This document shows, in pieces, positions 30,529-33,790 of a DNA stretch of 33,790 nucleotides. The stretch comes from JBKPNZ01 sp046732895 (GTDB lineage: Bacteria; Actinomycetota; Thermoleophilia; Solirubrobacterales; 70-9), in NCBI GenBank assembly GCA_046732895.1, contig JBKPNZ010000066.1:1-33790 (forward strand), read 5' to 3'. The position numbers and the translations under genes were made by a program. The notes beneath the pieces were generated by a model. The model was given only the letters and a program-made list of their open reading frames with translations, was not told the origin of the DNA and searched no databases. Numbering within the stretch: position 1 is the stretch's first letter; each line of letters opens with the position of its first letter.

Positions 30529-32790
30529 TCAGGCCGAGACCGCGTCGCCCAGCCGCTCGCCGAGCGACCGCCACGCGCGCGTGGCCTCGGCGAGCGAGAC
30601 CGAGAGCTCGGTCTCTCCCGCCGAGAGCGTGATGTTCTCACCGCTCGCCGTGCCGAGGACGAGCACCATGACCCCGGCCGCCTTGGCCCCGCTCTCCAGA
30701 TCGTCCAGGACCTCGGGCGGCGCCGCCACGACGAAGCCGCCCGGCCCCTCGCCGAAGAGCGCCGTCTCGCCCGAGCACCCGCGCTCCTCGACCAGGCCAT
30801 CGAGGTCGGCCGTCATGCCAACGCTGCCGGCGATCGCCATCTCAGCGAGCGCGCAGGCCAGTCCGCCGTCGGAGACGTCGTGCGCGGCGACGAGCGTCCC
30901 TGCCCTGACCGTCTCGCGGACGAACGCGACCGCCTCGCCCACCCCCCCGATGTCGGTCTCCGGCAGGCCCGGACCGAGCTCACCGCGGAACTTGGCGAGC
31001 TCCGATCCCGCAAGGGAGGGGGCGAACGGACCGACCAGTGCAAGGCCGTAGCCCTCGGCGATGGCGATCCCCGCCACGCGCGAGGCCTCCGGCAGCTCGC
31101 CGACGAGCCCGACGACGGGCGTCGGGTAGATCGGTCCTTGCTCGGTCTCGTTGTAGAGCGAGACATTGCCGCCCACGACCGGGATGCCGAGCCCGTTGCA
31201 GGCGTCGGCGAGGCCCTGCGTCGAGCGATCGAGCTGCCAGGCGACGTGCGGCTTCTCCGGATTGCCGAAGTTGAGGCAGTTGGTGAGGCCGAGCGGCTCC
31301 GCGCCGACGCAGGCGAGGTTCTGCGCGCACTCGAGGACCGCCTCGATCGTCCCGCGGTAGGGGTCGCACGCAACGCGGCGGCCGTTGCCGTCGATCGCCA
31401 CGGCGATGGTCGCATCGGCCTCCGGCATCTGGAGCACGGCGGCGTCGGCCGCCTCAGGGCGGCGAACCGTCCGCGAGCCGACCACGGAGTCGTACTGCTC
31501 GAAGGCCCATCGCTTCGAGGCTATTGATGGCGCCGCAAGCAGCGCCATCAATACATCACTGCCCGCCGCCTCCTCCGCTTCGCGTCCGGGGGCGGCGGGG
31601 TCCGCAAAGGGTCCGTGCTTCTGATTCCCGTAGAGCCACCGCTCCGGCTTCGCCGGCTCGAGGTCGTAGAGGGGGCATTCATCGACGAGCGCGGAGACGG
31701 GGACCTCCCCGACGACCTCATCGCCTCGCAGCACCCGGATCTCGTCGGTGTTCGTCACCGCGCCGATGACGGCCGCGCCCGTCTGCCAGCGCTCACAGAC
31801 CGCGACCAGCTCGTCCACGTCGCTTGGTGCGACGATCGCGAGCATCCGCTCCTGCGATTCCGAGACCATGATCTCGAATGGCTCCATGTCCGCCTCGCGC
31901 AGCGGGACGCGGTCCACGTCGATGTCGATGCCGACACCGCCGGCGGACGCCATCTCGCCCGACGAAGACGTGAGACCCGCGGCGCCGAGGTCCTGGAGGG
32001 AGACCAGGAGCCCGCGTTCCAGCAGCTCCAGGCAGCACTCGAGCAGCTTCGACTCCTCGAACGGGTCGCCGATCTGCACGCTCGGCCGCTTCGACTCGTC
32101 GCCCTCCTCGAGCTCGGCCGAGGCGAGCACCGAGGCACCGCCGATTCCGTCGCGGCCGGTCGAGGCGCCCATCAGCACGACGGCATTCCCGACCCCCGCT
32201 GCGGCGGCTCTGACCATCCCGCCGGTCCGCGCCACTCCGACACACATCGCATTCACGAGGCAGTTCTGCTCGTACGGCGCCTCGAAGTAGACCTCGCCGC
32301 CTACCGTCGGCACCCCGATCGAGTTGCCGTAGTGGCCGATGCCCGCGACCACCCGCTCGAAGAGGTAGCGCGAGCGCTCGGAGTCGAGCTCGCCGAATCG
32401 CAGCGAGTCCAGCACCGCAATCGGCCGGGCGCCGAGCGCGAAGACGTCGCGCAGGATCCCGCCGACGCCGGTTGCCGCTCCCTGGAACGGCTCGACGGCG
32501 CTCGGGTGGTTGTGTGACTCGACCTTGAACGCGACCGCCCAGCCGTCGCCGATCGAGACGGCGCCGGCGTTCTCCCCGGGACCCATCACGACCCGCTCCC
32601 CCTCGGTCGGCAGGCGCCGCAGCAGCTTGCGCGAGTGCTTGTAGGCGCAGTGCTCCGACCACAGCAGGGAGAACATGGCCAGCTCGACGCCGTTCGGGTC
32701 GCGTCCCATGAGCTGCGTGATGCGCTCGTACTCGTCGTCGGTGAGGCCGAGCTCGCGGTGCCTCGACGGTTCCGTGCTCGTCGCGGTCAA
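30529..32790 (-). CDS. purL: Phosphoribosylformylglycinamidine synthase, PurL subunit
   Basis: ATP-dependent conversion of FGAR to FGAM, working with PurQ and PurS, which are not in the window. The 753-residue length is the small, multi-subunit type. Visible motifs are WSEHCAYKHSRKLLRRLPT, KVESHNHPSAVEPFQGAATGVGGI, GIGHYGNSIGVPTVGGE, ASKRWAFEQYD and VVGGNVSLYNET. The start is TTG 32790; upstream there is no strong Shine-Dalgarno sequence, but CATAAC lies nine bases before it. It is the first purine gene after the RTX gene (32 bases away) and may have its own promoter. Confidence 0.96.
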   Translation of the reverse strand: MTATSTEPSRHRELGLTDDEYERITQLMGRDPNGVELAMFSLLWSEHCAYKHSRKLLRRLPTEGERVVMGPGENAGAVSIGDGWAVAFKVESHNHPSAVEPFQGAATGVGGILRDVFALGARPIAVLDSLRFGELDSERSRYLFERVVAGIGHYGNSIGVPTVGGEVYFEAPYEQNCLVNAMCVGVARTGGMVRAAAAGVGNAVVLMGASTGRDGIGGASVLASAELEEGDESKRPSVQIGDPFEESKLLECCLELLERGLLVSLQDLGAAGLTSSSGEMASAGGVGIDIDVDRVPLREADMEPFEIMVSESQERMLAIVAPSDVDELVAVCERWQTGAAVIGAVTNTDEIRVLRGDEVVGEVPVSALVDECPLYDLEPAKPERWLYGNQKHGPFADPAAPGREAEEAAGSDVLMALLAAPSIASKRWAFEQYDSVVGSRTVRRPEAADAAVLQMPEADATIAVAIDGNGRRVACDPYRGTIEAVLECAQNLACVGAEPLGLTNCLNFGNPEKPHVAWQLDRSTQGLADACNGLGIPVVGGNVSLYNETEQGPIYPTPVVGLVGELPEASRVAGIAIAEGYGLALVGPFAPSLAGSELAKFRGELGPGLPETDIGGVGEAVAFVRETVRAGTLVAAHDVSDGGLACALAEMAIAGSVGMTADLDGLVEERGCSGETALFGEGPGGFVVAAPPEVLDDLESGAKAAGVMVLVLGTASGENITLSAGETELSVSLAEATRAWRSLGERLGDAVSA
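31522..31553. repeat. Perfect 12-bp inverted repeat inside purL
   Basis: TATTGATGGCGC (31522-31533) and GCGCCATCAATA (31542-31553) pair perfectly around an 8-base loop. The repeat lies in the codons for VLMALLAAPSIASK, a conserved PurL segment, and uses unusually AT-rich codons for this genome. It may be chance or an RNA hairpin or protein site within the message. Confidence 0.6.
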
Positions 32791-32822
32791 GGACCTGAGG
32801 TTATGCGACTAGGCGGCGCGTC

Positions 32823-33560
32823 CTAGGGTTCGCAGTGGACCACGGAGTCGGCGCCCGTACCCGGGTCGCAGGTGTCCGTTCCCCTGCCGCCATCGATATC
32901 GTCGTCTCCGGCGCCGCCCTTCAGATGGTCATCGCCGGAGTCGCCGTCGATCTTGTCGTCGGCCTTCCCGCCGTCGGCCACATCGTCGTCCGCCCCTCCC
33001 TTGATCCGGTCCTTCCCGGATCCTGAGTCGTCGCCGAAGATGCGGTCCTTCCCGCCGCCTCCGACGAGCAGGTCGGTGTGATGGTCGGAGACGTACCCGG
33101 TCCCGTCGATCTTGTCGCCGCCGCCGCCGCCCTCATCCTTCTCGCCGCCGAGCAGGCGATCGGGGCCGCCACCGCCCAGGAGGACATCCCCGAGCTCGCC
33201 GCGGCGTCCATCGAGGAAGTCCCGGCCGTCGCCGCCGATGATCCGGTCACCGCCGTTGTAGCCATGGAGCACGTCGTGACCGTCGCCGCCGTCGAGCAAG
33301 TCGACGGCGATACCGGTGTCGATCGTGTCGTCGCCCTCATCCCCGCACACGTAGTCGACACCGTCGCCAGCCGCGACCGTGTCATCGCCGCCCCCGGCCA
33401 CGATCACGTCGCTGCCCGCCGTGCCGTGGATGGTGTCGTTGCCGCCGCCCCTGACGATCGTCGCGGTATGACCGAAGCACGACGCCCGCTGGGAGCCGGA
33501 CGAGATGGCGGGGAGGGCTGCCGCGGCGAGGACGGCGAATCCGATGGCAAGACGCCTCAT
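32823..33560 (-). CDS. Secreted RTX / hemolysin-type calcium-binding repeat protein
   Basis: A 245-residue exported protein. A signal peptide (MRRLAIGFAVLAAAALPAIS) is followed almost entirely by RTX nonapeptide repeats, such as GGGNDTIHG, GGGDDTVAAG, GGDGRDFLDG and GGAGDDDIDGG, that fold into a calcium-bound parallel beta-roll. It ends in TCDPGTGADSVVHCEP, a Cys-containing cap common in secreted RTX proteins of Thermoleophilia. No enzyme or toxin domain is attached, so it is probably structural or calcium-binding at the cell surface. It lies 32 bases before purL on the same strand and is divergent from the partial gene at 33645. Confidence 0.88.
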   Translation of the reverse strand: MRRLAIGFAVLAAAALPAISSGSQRASCFGHTATIVRGGGNDTIHGTAGSDVIVAGGGDDTVAAGDGVDYVCGDEGDDTIDTGIAVDLLDGGDGHDVLHGYNGGDRIIGGDGRDFLDGRRGELGDVLLGGGGPDRLLGGEKDEGGGGGDKIDGTGYVSDHHTDLLVGGGGKDRIFGDDSGSGKDRIKGGADDDVADGGKADDKIDGDSGDDHLKGGAGDDDIDGGRGTDTCDPGTGADSVVHCEP

Positions 33561-33607
33561 GCCGTGGATGATGCTCCCTCCGGCGACGATTGTCCATCAC
33601 CCTAGGT

Positions 33608-33636
33608 GTTGACTGCGTCCGCAGATAGCGGCAGGC
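33608..33636 (+). promoter_or_regulatory. Promoter for the exported protein at the window end
   Basis: TTGACT (33608-33613) and CAGGCT (33631-33636) are 17 bases apart, and the -10 ends eight bases before the ATG at 33645. There is no Shine-Dalgarno sequence, so the transcript would be leaderless. The -35 match is good; the -10 is a weak TANNNT variant. Confidence 0.45.
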
Positions 33637-33644
33637 TGCGTCGC

Positions 33645-33790
33645 ATGCGAAACGGGTTGCCGGCAGGAATCCTGGCGGGGGCGGTTGCCCTAGCCGTTTT
33701 GGGCCCGGCGACGACAGCGGAGGCGCGGGCATCGAGTGGGCTGCGCTCGGCCACGACCTTCGGCAGCGCCGAGACCGAGAAGACCATTCC
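33645..33790 (+). CDS. Exported protein, N-terminus only (3' end outside window)
   Basis: The first 48 codons are present. They encode a typical signal peptide: MRNGLPAGILAGAVALAVLG followed by PATTAEARAS, with a likely cut after an Ala-x-Ala site near residues 25-29. The mature part begins SSGLRSATTFGSAETEKTI and runs off the window, so the function is unknown. It is divergent from the RTX gene, with 84 bases between the starts. Confidence 0.6.
   Translation, partial: MRNGLPAGILAGAVALAVLGPATTAEARASSGLRSATTFGSAETEKTI

Noticed and set aside
29228..31051. 607-codon plus-strand frame over purF and purL
   Set aside because: It crosses two well-supported minus-strand genes and their gap and shows no domain.
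32823..33560. RTX repeats as a DNA tandem repeat or CRISPR array
   Set aside because: The periodicity comes from coding of GGxGxD nonapeptides with varied codons; there are no identical repeats with regular spacers.

Overview
The window is high-GC throughout, densely coding on both strands, and reads like the chromosome of an actinobacterium of the Thermoleophilia/Solirubrobacter kind. That placement is inferred from the homodimeric-type pyruvate dehydrogenase E1, frequent GTG/TTG starts, many starts with no Shine-Dalgarno sequence directly behind a -10-like box, and small secreted RTX and beta-helix proteins. Nothing looks like a phage, plasmid, IS element or CRISPR array; the content is core metabolism plus a few accessory secreted proteins.

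Left part (1-11600). After the 3' end of a CPA1 Na+/H+ antiporter (+), a long minus-strand block runs from 11594 down to about 1185: thiE, a small membrane protein, a stand-alone lipoamide dehydrogenase, a DsbA/HCCA-isomerase-like protein, then a tightly coupled pyruvate dehydrogenase operon. That operon holds aceE, lipoyl-bearing aceF, an E3 with its own N-terminal lipoyl domain, a short E2-core-like protein and a cupin, all with overlapping ends; a lipoprotein gene follows. The short E2-like protein has lost the catalytic His and Asp of the acyltransferase family and is the most unusual gene seen here.

Thiamine region (11640-13918, +). A TPP riboswitch precedes thiO-thiS-thiG, which make the thiazole half of thiamine, while thiE on the opposite strand joins the two halves. 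The TPP product is the cofactor of the neighbouring E1. A phosphoglycerate-mutase-family phosphatase and a PhoD-like phosphodiesterase follow.

Sulfate region (16300-20700). A good promoter with a perfect inverted repeat between its -35 and -10 boxes drives a sulfate-family ABC importer (binding lipoprotein, CysT, CysW, CysA). A strong hairpin sits between the binding-protein gene and the first permease. Convergent to it is an Rrf2-family regulator with no cysteines, whose upstream region carries a perfect TGTGA-N6-TCACA palindrome. Beside it lies a start-less remnant of a secreted-protein gene, closed by a UUCG-loop hairpin.

Right part (21076-33790). This holds a LigD-type ligase (phosphoesterase plus ligase, no polymerase domain), tRNA-Lys(UUU), a purN-purH-phzF operon, a secreted beta-helix protein, recQ, purF, purL, an RTX-repeat secreted protein, and the first 48 codons of another exported protein running off the window. 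Purine genes thus lie in two minus-strand groups. The two stretches over 300 bases without a confident protein gene are 20683-21075 (operator, gene remnant, hairpin) and 22579-23040 (weak small ORF, tRNA, inverted repeat).
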